Made by a program: the position numbers and the translations under genes
From: Dyella ginsengisoli LA-4
GTDB lineage: Bacteria; Pseudomonadota; Gammaproteobacteria; Xanthomonadales; Rhodanobacteraceae
DNA length: 64,000 nt
Assembly: GCF_000334915.1 (NCBI RefSeq)
Contig: NZ_AMSF01000015.1
Span: 1 to 64,000 of the forward strand
Direction: 5' to 3'
In this document: one piece after another, positions 34,734 through 45,075 of the stretch
Position numbering within the stretch: the first letter of the stretch is position 1
Layout: the number at the start of each line of letters is the position of its first letter
The notes under the pieces: model-generated
Told to the model about the DNA's origin: nothing
What the model saw: the letters and a program-made list of their open reading frames with translations, nothing else
Database searches by the model: none

Positions 34734-35132
34734 TCAAACGGGTGGCCATAGCCAAATATCGATACCCCGCTCCTTGAGCAGCGCCATGACACCAGGCAGC
34801 GTGTACTGCTGCCAGGGAATGGAGTCTTCAGGGTCTGACGGCCTTCGGTACTCACCGTTGTCGAAATGCAAGTACACCTGATAGGCAAAACCCGCGTAGT
34901 CGAAGCCGTGAGCGTCAAGGCTCACGAGATTGTTCATCGCGACATCGGCATCCGCATACGAAAGCTCACCGCGGACAAATTCCAGGGCGACGTACTTGGC
35001 GATGAGGTCGTCTGCCGCAGCCCGCGACAGCGATTCCTGCGCACGGTAGGCAGCGATGTTTTCGGCAAGGACATCGGGTGATGCCTCGACGGACATCAGC
35101 AGGCCGACGACGGAAGCGAGCTCCAAGGTCAT
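34734..35132 (-). CDS. Hypothetical soluble protein
   Basis: 132 residues from ATG 35132. It is acidic, largely helical in the first half (VLAENIAAYRAQESLSRAAADDLIAKYVALE), and mixed later, ending with IDIWLWPPV. No signal peptide, membrane segment or family I recognise. Similar small acidic proteins occur as immunity-type or cassette genes, but nothing in the sequence proves this. The next gene on this strand starts at 34586. Confidence 0.5.
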   Translation of the reverse strand: MTLELASVVGLLMSVEASPDVLAENIAAYRAQESLSRAAADDLIAKYVALEFVRGELSYADADVAMNNLVSLDAHGFDYAGFAYQVYLHFDNGEYRRPSDPEDSIPWQQYTLPGVMALLKERGIDIWLWPPV

Positions 35133-35263
35133 GACTTACACGCTGTACCCGATCGAAAAATAAGAATGTCGGCGGGGTTCGACCCTCACCAGAGCAAGGT
35201 TTAGACGACCAAGACCCTGCTGCCATCGAGAGCGCCAACTCTGCCTCTTGTCCCGGGTGCTGC

Positions 35264-35677
35264 CTAGATCATCGGCAACGCCATCATCAAAAGACCGAAC
35301 ATGCCGACCAGCCAAACCAGGGATCGCAGCCAGGGGACACCGCTGACGTAGGCCAGCACGTAGACGACCCGGGCGACGAGAAAGACCAGCGCGCCCTGAG
35401 CCTCGGCCTCCTGGCTGGTTCCTCTCGTGAGGGCCAGCAGCGACAGGGAAATGAAGATCGGCAAGGCCTCCAGAAGATTGTTCTTCGCCCGATCCAACCT
35501 TGCCGCGATCACGGAGGGTTCGGGCTGAACGTCGCGGTTGCCAACGATGCCTTTGAGGTCAAACCTGAAGCGCGAGGTCTCCTGCAGGAAGATCTGCGCG
35601 ACGTATAGAGCGAGCACGAGAAGAATGATGGTCGTCAGGTGCACTCGATAGCCTCCAGTAACTTCGCCCAACAGCAA
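35264..35677 (-). CDS. MAPEG-family membrane protein
   Basis: 137 residues, about four hydrophobic segments. The stretch ARLDRAKNNLLEALPIFISLSL and then ALVFLVARVVYVLAYVSGVPWLRSLVWLVG is characteristic of the MAPEG family (glutathione/eicosanoid type membrane enzymes and bacterial relatives). The start may be a downstream GTG rather than the Met at 35677. Bacterial members are mostly uncharacterised. Confidence 0.75.
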   Translation of the reverse strand: MLLGEVTGGYRVHLTTIILLVLALYVAQIFLQETSRFRFDLKGIVGNRDVQPEPSVIAARLDRAKNNLLEALPIFISLSLLALTRGTSQEAEAQGALVFLVARVVYVLAYVSGVPWLRSLVWLVGMFGLLMMALPMI

Positions 35678-35713
35678 AAGTGTCAGAGTGCGGCTTCACC
35701 ACCATTGCTCATC

Positions 35714-35740
35714 GAAAAGCCGACTCTGACCCCTGCTTTT
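35714..35740 (-). repeat. Family B repeat copy 2
   Basis: Minus strand AAAAGCAGGGGTCAGAGT then CGGCTTTTC. It abuts the inner part of the attC-like site at 35745-35791, replacing the expected right end of that site. Confidence 0.85.
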
Positions 35741-35744
35741 GTCC

Positions 35745-35791
35745 CCTGAGTTAAGCCGCGAAGCGGCGACGGCTTCGAAGGATTGCTAAGC
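35745..35791 (-). other. Partial attC-like site after the cupin gene (site D)
   Basis: GAGTTAAGCCGCG, a short bulge and GACGGCTTCG form the imperfect palindrome of an attC site; GCTAAGC at 35785-35791 is the degenerate core and contains the cupin stop codon. The opposite core sequence seems lost where the family B repeat begins. Confidence 0.55.
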
Positions 35792-36091
35792 CCCGCTGTC
35801 GATGATGACGAGCGTGCCATGGCTTCCTTCTGCCACGGCGTGCGGCACGCCGGCCGGCACGATGTATACCTCGCCGGGGCCTACGCGTGTTACCGCGTCA
35901 CCAAACTGCAGATTCATCTGTCCGTCCAGAACCAGAAGCGCCTCATCGAACGGATGGGATTCGTTCGGATAGGCCTGGCCGTCCATTCGCACCACCTTGA
36001 AGTTGGCACCGGCAGGCCGGCCAACCACATGCGACCGCCAGGCTTCCGGGAGCGAGGATGCGAGGGCGACAAGATTTGTGTGTTCGGCCAT
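35786..36091 (-). CDS. Small cupin-domain protein
   Basis: 101 residues from ATG 36091 with AAGGAG about ten bases upstream. Cupin motifs: FDEALLVLDGQMNLQFGD and then VGPGEVYIVPAGVPHAV; the His/Glu of motif 1 (H47, E51) and His of motif 2 (H84) can bind metal. It begins 18 bases after the end of attC-like site C and ends inside site D, so it is arranged as a gene cassette. Substrate unknown. Confidence 0.8.
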   Translation of the reverse strand: MAEHTNLVALASSLPEAWRSHVVGRPAGANFKVVRMDGQAYPNESHPFDEALLVLDGQMNLQFGDAVTRVGPGEVYIVPAGVPHAVAEGSHGTLVIIDSGA

Positions 36092-36109
36092 GGGGAGACT
36101 CCTTGTAAG

Positions 36110-36161
36110 GCCTGACGCTGGAACTAAACGGCGGCAGAGCCGCCCGCCCTGAATGACTGGC
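36110..36161 (-). other. attC-like site C
   Basis: GCCTGAC at 36110-36116 is close to the integron core GCCTAAC, followed by GCTGGAACTAAACGGCGG and then AGAGCCGCC, an imperfect palindrome of the same plan as sites A and B. The right core is degenerate (GACTGGC). Confidence 0.6.
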
Positions 36162-36379
36162 AGGGGCGACTACCTGAGAAGACAGCGGCAGTTTCTGAGC
36201 TAAGAAGCACCCCTGCATTTAGGGCGATCTCCAAAGCAAACAGGAGCATTTCACCAGCTTCTCTCGTCGAAAAGTCGACTCTGACCCCTGTTTTAGATAT
36301 GCCGAGAACGGCGTGCCAGTCAAGAACTCTGGCATAGCCATGAACGCTTGTTCGAATATCAATGAAATTCCCCTGCCTG
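36162..36379. other. Cassette-sized stretch without a recognisable gene
   Basis: Between attC-like sites C and B. No supported reading frame. It holds a family B repeat at 36269-36294. It may be a decayed cassette. Confidence 0.5.
36269..36294 (-). repeat. Family B repeat copy 3
   Basis: Minus strand AAAACAGGGGTCAGAGT then CGACTTTTC, as in copy 1. Confidence 0.85.
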
Positions 36380-36436
36380 GCCTAACGCTTGAACTGAGCG
36401 ACGGCGGAGCCGTCCGACTCGAATGATTTGTTAGCT
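36380..36436 (-). other. attC-like site B
   Basis: On the plus strand GCCTAAC at 36380-36386 and GTTAGCT at 36430-36436 bound 57 bases with the inner palindrome GAACTGAGCGACGGCGGAGC/CGTCC. On the minus strand the right core is GTTAGGC, an exact fit to the integron GTTRRRY consensus. The stop of the gene at 36431-37630 lies inside the other core, as is usual in gene cassettes. Confidence 0.8.
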
Positions 36437-37630
36437 GCCCGCCGGGCCATCCAAGCTCATTCGTAGCCCCGGGTAGTATGTAGTTACAGGGTTATCAACG
36501 GAATCCGGATCGTCGAGGGCCCGGCGCACCTGACTTGCAATCTCCGAACGGTAGGTGTCTATCTTTGGAACAAGCGAATAAATGTCGCTTGTATCAATGC
36601 GGATGGTGCGAACTTGGTTTAGATCGAATGGAACCCGGTCAGCGCTGCGAATGAGCTGGACAACGGGCAGTCGCATGGCGTGCCTCAGCGCAAGCTCGTA
36701 GAACACGTTGGGGTTGTGGAAAGAGAGGTCAGCGATAACCAACCGAGACTTAAGTAAATACTCAATGATCTGTCGGGTGATGGTGCCCGGCTTATCGATA
36801 GCGTCGGCCCGGATCACTTTAAGGTGAAATTGCTCCAATGCTGGCTCTACTATAGAACCCAGAAACAAGTCGGAGTGACGCCGTTGCTCAGAATCATCTT
36901 CCCCGATGGGCGTAACGTAGAAGCATATTGATTCAAACTGAGCATGCTCTGCTGTTATGAGCGCGCCGCTAGGCCGATTGTGCTGCAACGACAAAGTACC
37001 TGCCGGTAGATTATTTGCTTGACGGGGAGATGAAGGAAGCGAATCCAGAAGATGTTCGACTGTGACAATTCGTTCCGCCCCCGAGAGCGTTTGAAGAAGA
37101 CCAACGTAGCGAAGATTGACGATGAAGGTGTCTACTGCCTCCTCAGCGAGTTCAGCTGGAACGCCAAACTCCTTCGCCGCATCCGTCAAAGCGGCTCTTG
37201 CCGGGAGTTTATTGGTAACAAATCGTTCGTATAGCTTCGCAAATGGCTCGATGTCTTCAATCGCGAGCTTTACGCGCGCCCTAGTTTGTTCGCGCTTACT
37301 GACGTCGTCATCTGCTGCCTTTTGTCCATCTGGGGTCAGCTTAAGCTGCTCCGCTTGATAGCCACCTTCAATTAGGCCGTATTTGTTCGCGTTAATGATA
37401 AGTTGACGACTCGCACCACTTTCAGGTGACTTACCCAAATTATCGAACAAGCTTAGGCGACGAACTGGCTGGCCGCTTCCGAACTTGAGCACGGCTTGTG
37501 CGAAATCGATGGCCTCTTCAAAGGGCGAGGCTGGAAATGGGCGTTGTGCGCGTTTTTTCCGCTCCGTCACTGCCTTTTCAACCTTGAGATTCGCTTCGTC
37601 GATCGGCGTGCTCTTCGTTTTCCTTGGCAT
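36431..37630 (-). CDS. Putative defence effector: winged-helix-like N-terminus plus TIR/deoxyribosyltransferase-like domain
   Basis: 399 residues from ATG 37630, with AAAGGTG seven bases upstream. Residues about 35-105 (FDNLGKSPESGASRQLIINANKYGLIEGG then LKLTPDGQKA) resemble the winged-helix domains found in many defence proteins. About 230-380 carries FYVTPIGEDDSEQRRHSDLF, the segment VIADLSFHNPNVFYELALRHA and PVVQLIRSADRVPFDLNQVRTIRID. This is the pattern of nucleoside deoxyribosyltransferase/TIR-like domains that in defence systems cleave NAD or nucleotides. It is bounded by attC-like sites, so it is a gene cassette. Function and activity are inference. Confidence 0.6.
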   Translation of the reverse strand: MPRKTKSTPIDEANLKVEKAVTERKKRAQRPFPASPFEEAIDFAQAVLKFGSGQPVRRLSLFDNLGKSPESGASRQLIINANKYGLIEGGYQAEQLKLTPDGQKAADDDVSKREQTRARVKLAIEDIEPFAKLYERFVTNKLPARAALTDAAKEFGVPAELAEEAVDTFIVNLRYVGLLQTLSGAERIVTVEHLLDSLPSSPRQANNLPAGTLSLQHNRPSGALITAEHAQFESICFYVTPIGEDDSEQRRHSDLFLGSIVEPALEQFHLKVIRADAIDKPGTITRQIIEYLLKSRLVIADLSFHNPNVFYELALRHAMRLPVVQLIRSADRVPFDLNQVRTIRIDTSDIYSLVPKIDTYRSEIASQVRRALDDPDSVDNPVTTYYPGLRMSLDGPAGS

Positions 37631-37655
37631 GGAATCACCTTTAAGTTGACGTGGC

Positions 37656-37700
37656 AGTTAACGCTGGAACTAAGCGACGGCGGAGCCGTCCACCTTAGAC
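37656..37700 (-). other. attC-like site A
   Basis: AGTTAAC (37656-37662) and CTTAGAC (37694-37700) flank GGAACTAAGCGACGGCGGAG and CCGTCC, nearly the same core as site B. It ends 26 bases before the start codon of the cassette gene at 36431-37630. Confidence 0.7.
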
Positions 37701-37704
37701 GAGC

Positions 37705-37729
37705 GAAAATAGGGGTCAGAGTGCACTTT
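37705..37729 (+). repeat. Family B repeat copy 4, opposite direction
   Basis: AAAATAGGGGTCAGAGTGCA and CTTTAAC on the plus strand; shares AGGGGTCAGAGT with the other copies but is more diverged. It sits at the edge of attC-like site A. Confidence 0.7.
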
Positions 37730-37757
37730 AACGAATCTCGGCATCCTTTTTTTCGTC

Positions 37758-38204
37758 CTAGTGAAGCGCAGCCCGAAGACTGGCTGCCAGGTCGATGCGC
37801 TCCTCAGTGGTGTAGGGCACCTTCTTCCCCCCATGCAGCCCATCCTCCGAGTACCGCGGAAACACATGCAGATGAAAATGCCAAACATCCTGATCACCAG
37901 CCGGCCCGTTGTGCTGGCGAGTTGAGATCCCCTCGCACTGGAAGACATCCCGCATCGCCTGCGCCAGCCGACGCGTGGCACGAAAGAAGTCAGCGCCAAG
38001 GCTGTCCGGGATATCCAGCACGTTCTCGTAGTGCGCCCGCGGGATCAACAGGCAGTTGCCCTTGATCCCGCCGTAGTGGTGCGTCGGCACGAGGGCGTAG
38101 ACGTTGTCATCCACCAGCACAACGGCTGATTCCGGCGCTGGCGACGGAAGCGATGCAGCGATGCCGCAGAACGGACACGCGTATCCGGCGGGAGCGTGCT
38201 TCAT
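37758..38204 (-). CDS. HIT-family (histidine triad) protein
   Basis: 148 residues. N-terminal CPFC zinc-like pair, then VLVDDNVYALVPTHHYGGIKGNCLLIPRAHYENVLDIP and the triad WHFHLHVFPR with H-x-H-x-H. HIT proteins hydrolyse or transfer nucleotide phosphates. GC and codon use look more chromosomal than those of the genes to its left, so it may be the last cassette or the flanking gene of the array. Confidence 0.85.
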   Translation of the reverse strand: MKHAPAGYACPFCGIAASLPSPAPESAVVLVDDNVYALVPTHHYGGIKGNCLLIPRAHYENVLDIPDSLGADFFRATRRLAQAMRDVFQCEGISTRQHNGPAGDQDVWHFHLHVFPRYSEDGLHGGKKVPYTTEERIDLAASLRAALH

Positions 38205-38537
38205 GAGGCTTGGCGCCGAGCGTCTTGGAAATGAAGTGTCATCCTGCCGCCTACTCCCTCAAGCTCCGCGCACTGTGCGCGGCACTTCCCTGATCAAATC
38301 GACGACGCGATCTGCTGATGTCGTCGGTTCGCATGGTCTTGCGCTTTCCCCATGCCGGGTGTCACCCGGCTCCCGGATCGTTCCACGCGTCTCCATGGGG
38401 CACAAGTGCGAGAGCTGTGTTCGCCAACCTGATGCGCGGACCCGCCCACACCATCCCCCATCCCACTCGCCCCAAACCGCTTGCCCCGCCCCACCCCGCC
38501 CGCGACCCTGCGCCCACTGTCACAGGGAGCGTCATCC
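38205..38537. other. 333-base gap before the PQQ dehydrogenase gene
   Basis: No gene supported. It includes a perfect inverted repeat CCGCGCA/TGCGCGG near 38266-38283 and the promoter region of the next gene, which I cannot resolve. Confidence 0.4.
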
Positions 38538-40505
38538 ATGCGTGGTTCCACCTTCATCCTCGCCGCCGCCGTCGCCGCCCTGCTCGGCGGCTGTTCCAGT
38601 CACGCCGCGGTGGACGTGCCACCGCTGGATGCCGCCGCGCATGCGTTCCAATGGTCCGCCTGGGGTGGCGATGCGGGCGGCAGCCGGTTTGCGCCGCTGA
38701 AGCAGATCACCCCGGCCAACGTGGCGGCGCTGAAGCCGGCGTGGACCTTCCACACCGGGGCACTGGCCAAGGGCTGGGAAACCGAGGGCAAGCTCACCTT
38801 CGAGGCGACGCCGCTGTTCGTGGACGGCACGCTGTACTTCAGCACCGCCACCGGTGAGGTGTTTGCGCTGGATGCGGCCACCGGCACGCAGCGCTGGAAG
38901 TACGACGCGCATGTCGACGGCAGCGAGGACCGTTCCGAACTGGCCTCGCGCGGCGTCACCTGGTGGCGCGACCCGACCGCGGCGGCCGGCAGCGCCTGCG
39001 CCACACGCATCTTCTTCGGCACCGTCGACGCGCGGCTGATCGCGCTGGATGCGGCCACCGGCCAGCCCTGCGAGGGCTTCGGCGAGCACGGCCAGCTGCA
39101 GCTCTCCGCGCACCTGCTGCGCGATTCCTCCAAGGGCGATTACGAGTTCACCTCGCCGCCGGCAGTGGATGGCGACACGTTGATTCTCGGGTCGTCGATC
39201 GGCGACAACTGGTCGGCCGCCAACGCGCTGGGCGTGGTGCGCGCGTTCGACGCCCGCACCGGCGCGCTGCGCTGGCACTGGGATCCGGTGGAGCGCACCG
39301 CCGAGGCCGGCGACCCGGAGGCCAAGCCCTACCCCACGTGGGATGGCGCGGCCAATGCCTGGGGCGTGTTCTCGGTGGACGCGGCGCGGCACCTGGTGTT
39401 CATCCCCACCGGCTCGGCCAGCCCGGACCCGTACGGCGGCGAGCGCCCCGGCGACAACCACTGGGCCAACTCCCTGGTGGCGCTGGATACGGCCACCGGC
39501 AAGCTCGTATGGGCGCGCCAGCTGATCCACCACGACGTGTGGGACTACGACCTGGCCGCGCAGCCGATGCTGGTGGACCTCAAGCGCGACGGGCAGAGCA
39601 TCCCGGCGGTGATCCAGCTGACCAAGACCGGCCAGGTGTTCGTGTTCCGCCGCGACGACGGCACGCCACTGTTCGACATCACCGAGAAGCCGGTGCCGCA
39701 GGACGGCGTGCCGGGCGAGAAGCTGTCGCCGACCCAGCCGTTCTCGGCCCTGCCCTCGCTGGTGCGCAACGGGCCGGTGACGCCGGCCGACGCGCACGGT
39801 CTCACCTTCTGGGACCGCAACCGCTGCCGCGCGCTGATCGGTTCGCTGAAGAGCGAGGGCATCTTCACCCCGCCCAGCCTGCAGGGCACCATCGAGATGC
39901 CCAGCTACGCCGGCGGCGTGAACTGGGGCTCCGGCGCGTGGGACCCGGCCACGCAGACCCTGGTGACCAACGTCAACGACCTGCCGATGCAGGTGCAGCT
40001 GCTGCCGCGCGAGGAGTGGCTGCGGCAGATCAAGGCCGGCGGCGAAAAGGGCTGGGAGTACGCCCGCATGAAGCACACGCCGTACGGCATGCGCCGCCGC
40101 GTGCTGCAGTCGCCGCTGGGCGCGCCGTGCATCGCCCCGCCGTGGGGCCGGGTGGTGGCCCTCAACCTCGGCACCGGCAAGCTGGACTGGTCGATCCCGC
40201 TGGGCACCGGCAAGCACAAGGCGCCGTGGCCGATCTCGATCAAGGGCATGCCGGGCATGGGCGGGCCGCTGATGACGGCGAGCGGGCTGGTGTTCATCGC
40301 CGCGTCCACCGATGGCTACCTGCGCGCGCTGGACCGCACCACCGGCAAGGAGCTGTGGCGCGCCGAATTGCCCGCACCGGGCATGGCCACGCCGATGACC
40401 TACGCGGTGGGCCACCGGCAGTACGTGGTGATCGCGGCGGGTGGGCACGGCAAGCTGGATACCGGGCGCAGTGACGCGCTGGTGGCGTTCAAGTTGCCGG
40501 AGTGA
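38538..40505 (+). CDS. PQQ-dependent dehydrogenase, lipoprotein form
   Basis: 655 residues from ATG 38538, with GGGAG at 38524-38528. A lipoprotein signal peptide ends LLGGC at about residue 19. The rest is an eight-bladed propeller of the quinoprotein family: repeated (V/L)-x-ALDAATG and W-x-R/A-x-L blades, WDYDLAAQP, GAPCIAPPWG. The sequence is closest in style to the membrane-bound glucose dehydrogenase (Gcd) catalytic part, but it lacks Gcd's five N-terminal membrane helices and has no CxxCH haem site. It is expected to oxidise sugars or alcohols on the periplasmic side; the substrate is unknown. Confidence 0.85.
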   Translation: MRGSTFILAAAVAALLGGCSSHAAVDVPPLDAAAHAFQWSAWGGDAGGSRFAPLKQITPANVAALKPAWTFHTGALAKGWETEGKLTFEATPLFVDGTLYFSTATGEVFALDAATGTQRWKYDAHVDGSEDRSELASRGVTWWRDPTAAAGSACATRIFFGTVDARLIALDAATGQPCEGFGEHGQLQLSAHLLRDSSKGDYEFTSPPAVDGDTLILGSSIGDNWSAANALGVVRAFDARTGALRWHWDPVERTAEAGDPEAKPYPTWDGAANAWGVFSVDAARHLVFIPTGSASPDPYGGERPGDNHWANSLVALDTATGKLVWARQLIHHDVWDYDLAAQPMLVDLKRDGQSIPAVIQLTKTGQVFVFRRDDGTPLFDITEKPVPQDGVPGEKLSPTQPFSALPSLVRNGPVTPADAHGLTFWDRNRCRALIGSLKSEGIFTPPSLQGTIEMPSYAGGVNWGSGAWDPATQTLVTNVNDLPMQVQLLPREEWLRQIKAGGEKGWEYARMKHTPYGMRRRVLQSPLGAPCIAPPWGRVVALNLGTGKLDWSIPLGTGKHKAPWPISIKGMPGMGGPLMTASGLVFIAASTDGYLRALDRTTGKELWRAELPAPGMATPMTYAVGHRQYVVIAAGGHGKLDTGRSDALVAFKLPE

Positions 40506-40570
40506 GGGTTGGACGCGGGTACTTGAGAGAAAAGGCGCTGGATGACCGGCTGCGCCGTTGTGAAGCTCCT

Positions 40571-40590
40571 CCGGCCTTCGCCGGGATGAC
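40571..40590 (+). repeat. REP-like palindrome, family A copy 3
   Basis: CCGGC-CTTC-GCCGG at 40571-40584, then GATGACGA. Shares its core with copy 1. Lies between the dehydrogenase gene and nadE. Confidence 0.8.
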
Positions 40591-40693
40591 GACGTTGTGG
40601 GACGTGGCGGCGTGGGGGCGCGGCGGCCCGGCTCGGGTTCGCGGCACCGCCGAAACCACGTAGCATTCGCGGATGCCCTTCCGGGAGCCGTGC

Positions 40694-42738
<2,045 letters not shown>

Positions 42739-42742
<4 letters not shown>

Positions 42743-43731
42743 AGCTGCGTCCGCTGAGCGACGAGCAGCCGACGAAGATGCCCGGCAAGCGGCAGCTGGC
42801 CCAGGCGGCCAAGGCGCTGCGCGCCGGCAAACTGGTGGCGTTCCCCACCGAGACGGTCTACGGACTGGGCGCGAACGGGCTGGATCCGCAGGCGGTGGCG
42901 CGCATCTTCGAGGTGAAGCGGCGGCCGCGCACCAGCCCGCTGATCCTGCACGTGGACAGCATCGCCGCCGCGCGCGAGCTGGTCACCGGGTGGCCGGAAG
43001 CCGCGCAGCGGCTGGCCGAGGCGTTCTGGCCCGGTCCGCTGACGCTGGTGTTGCCGCGTCGCGACATGGTGCCGGACATCGTCACCGGCGGCGGTACCCA
43101 CGTCGGCGTGCGCATGCCCAGCCATCCGGTCGCGCTGGCCCTGCTCGCCGCGGCCGGGGTGCCGGTGGCCGCGCCCAGCGCCAACCGTTTCACCCAGATC
43201 TCGCCGACCACCGCCCAGCATGTCCGCAGCGGACTCGGCGCCGACGTGGACGTGATCCTCGACGGGGGCGCCTGCACGGTCGGCATCGAGTCCAGCGTGC
43301 TGGCGCTATACGACGATGGGCCGGTGTTGCTTCGGCCCGGCGGCATCAGCCGCGAGGCGATCGAGGCGGTGATCGGCCAGCCGGTGGCATTGCCCGGCCA
43401 GGCGCCGGCGAAGGGCGCGGTGCACGCCGCGCCCGGGATGCACTTCCGCCACTACAGCCCCCGCACCATGACTCTCACCGCGCATCCGGCGATGTCGGTG
43501 CCCAGCGGCACCGGTGCCCTGCTCACCTATCGGCCCGGCCATTACGAACATCTGCCGGTGATGCATCTGCAGGTGATGCCCGACCAGCCGGTGGCCTACG
43601 CGCAGCGCCTGTACGCGGCGCTGCACGAACTGGACGCGCATGGCTACGACTGGATCGCGATCGATCTGCCGCCGGACACGCCGGACTGGGCCGCGGTGCG
43701 CGACCGCCTGAAGCGCGCCATCGCGCACTGA
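42739..43731 (+). CDS. L-threonylcarbamoyladenylate synthase, Sua5 type
   Basis: 330 residues from ATG 42739. The YrdC/Sua5 core includes [44 protein letters not shown] and [18 protein letters not shown]. It is longer than TsaC because the C-terminal Sua5 domain is present (about residues 215-330). It makes threonylcarbamoyl-AMP for the t6A modification of tRNAs. Overlaps nadE by four bases, so the two are coupled. Confidence 0.9.
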
Positions 43732-43745
43732 CCCGAAGCGGCGCC

Positions 43746-44123
43746 TCAGCGCCGGTTGATCACCGCCAGCAGCTCGCCGACCGTGCAGTGGGATTCCACC
43801 GCATGGCGCAGCGGAGCGTCATGAATCACCGCGTAGCGATTGCGCCGGCCCTCGCGCTGGCGCTGCAGCACGCCGGCCTCTTCCAGCTCGGCCACGATGC
43901 GCAGCACCGCACGCTCGGTCACGCCGACGCGGGCCGCCACGTTTTTCAGCAGCATGGTCGGATCGGCCGACAGGCAGAACAGCACGTGCGCGTGGTTGCT
44001 GAAAAAGGTCCAGCCGGATACCGGCCTGGCGGACGCTTCGGCCGGAGCGGGATGATCCGGCGATCCCTCGCGACCAGGCGCTTGCGTGGTGGAAGAGGAC
44101 GCGTTGCCTTTGTTGGCTGACAT
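43746..44123 (-). CDS. Winged-helix (MarR/ArsR-like) regulator
   Basis: 125 residues. After a Ser/Pro/Ala-rich 35-residue start comes FFSNHAHVLFCLSADPTMLLKNVAARVGVTERAVLRIVAELEEAGVLQRQREGRRNRYAV, a clear winged helix with a beta wing. No sensor domain is visible. Convergent with sua5. Its targets are unknown. Confidence 0.75.
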   Translation of the reverse strand: MSANKGNASSSTTQAPGREGSPDHPAPAEASARPVSGWTFFSNHAHVLFCLSADPTMLLKNVAARVGVTERAVLRIVAELEEAGVLQRQREGRRNRYAVIHDAPLRHAVESHCTVGELLAVINRR

Positions 44124-44240
44124 AGTTCGCTGGTTTCCATGCCCCGATTGGGGAGATCCGCAGGTCCGAACGACCGACCCGACGACTCGCCGCCGCCACT
44201 GTAGCCTGCCCGGTCTTTCGCGGTCGCGTATTGCCTGGCG

Positions 44241-44879
44241 TCAATCCCGGAGCAAACTGCCAGCAGAGACTCGGCTCGCGCTCCGCCGCCGCGCAGTGCG
44301 CCAGCGGTACACCGGATGGTGGGCCAGCGCGAGCAGCTCGCGATCTTCCGCGGTGTCGCCGTAGGCGTGCACCGAACCGTAATCGTCCAGGCGGAATCGC
44401 TCAAGCACCCGCGTCGCCTTCGCGGGGCCGGCGCAGTCGCCGCCACGGTACCTGCCGGTGAGCATCGAACCGTCGGTCTCCAGCTCGCTGCAGATCAGTT
44501 CCAACCCCTGCGTCCGGCACCACGGCACGAGATAAGCGTCGAGCGAGGCCGAGACCACCACGACCCGGTCGCCGCGCCCCTGGTGCCAGGCGATACGCGC
44601 CATCGCCTCGGGGCGCAGCACGTGCGGCAGCCGTTCGCGCGCGTACCGCGCGCCCAGGGCATGGATCCGGGATACCTTCCGGCCGGCAAGCACGTGGGCG
44701 GTGACCCGGCTGCGCACCGCCACCGCGGAGATCAGGCCGAGCTTGTAGCCCAGCCACGGCCACAGCAGTCGCCGCCAGGCACGACGCTTCACCGCGGCCG
44801 TGCTGGCGTACTGCAGGAACGGGGTGTAGGTGTCGCCGGTGGTGATCGTGCCGTCGAAATCGAACAGGGCGAGATCCAT
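44241..44879 (-). CDS. HAD-IB family phosphatase
   Basis: 212 residues from ATG 44879. Starts with FDFDGTITTGDT, the HAD motif I with its two Asp; RVVVVSASLDAYLVPWCRTQG is motif II region; then KATRVLERFRLDDYGSVHAYGDTAEDRELLALA with the metal-binding Asp (motif IV). It is like the SerB/CicA class and the C-terminus is basic. Substrate not predictable. Divergent from the Mn riboswitch. Confidence 0.8.
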   Translation of the reverse strand: MDLALFDFDGTITTGDTYTPFLQYASTAAVKRRAWRRLLWPWLGYKLGLISAVAVRSRVTAHVLAGRKVSRIHALGARYARERLPHVLRPEAMARIAWHQGRGDRVVVVSASLDAYLVPWCRTQGLELICSELETDGSMLTGRYRGGDCAGPAKATRVLERFRLDDYGSVHAYGDTAEDRELLALAHHPVYRWRTARRRSASRVSAGSLLRD

Positions 44880-44968
44880 GCGCGTCCGGTCGTCCGTGGA
44901 AATGGCGTGCAGCTTACGCGATCGGTCGCGGCGGGTTCGCAGGCGGAAGCGGCTCGGCTATCATGCGC

Positions 44969-45075
44969 GAGTCATTGGGGAGTAGCCGCTCTTCGTCGCA
45001 CGAAGAGGCCCGCGTCAACACACTTGGCCCACCGGCCATGGCGCAGGCAGCCCATCCGCCTGGCAAGACCTTTGA
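44969..45075 (+). ncRNA. yybP-ykoY manganese riboswitch aptamer
   Basis: GGGGAGTAG at 44977-44985 and GCAAGACCTTTG at 45063-45074 are the two strongly conserved segments of the yybP-ykoY Mn2+ aptamer (the latter in other species is AGCAAGACCUUU). Between them a helix with AAGAGG and ACACTTGG fits the variable arms. It lies upstream of a known type of Mn exporter, as this class does. Mn2+ binding should favour export expression. Confidence 0.9.

Noticed and set aside
35165-35190. GGGGTTCGACCCTCACC resembles a tRNA T-arm
   Set aside because: No acceptor, D-arm or anticodon arm in the right places on either strand.
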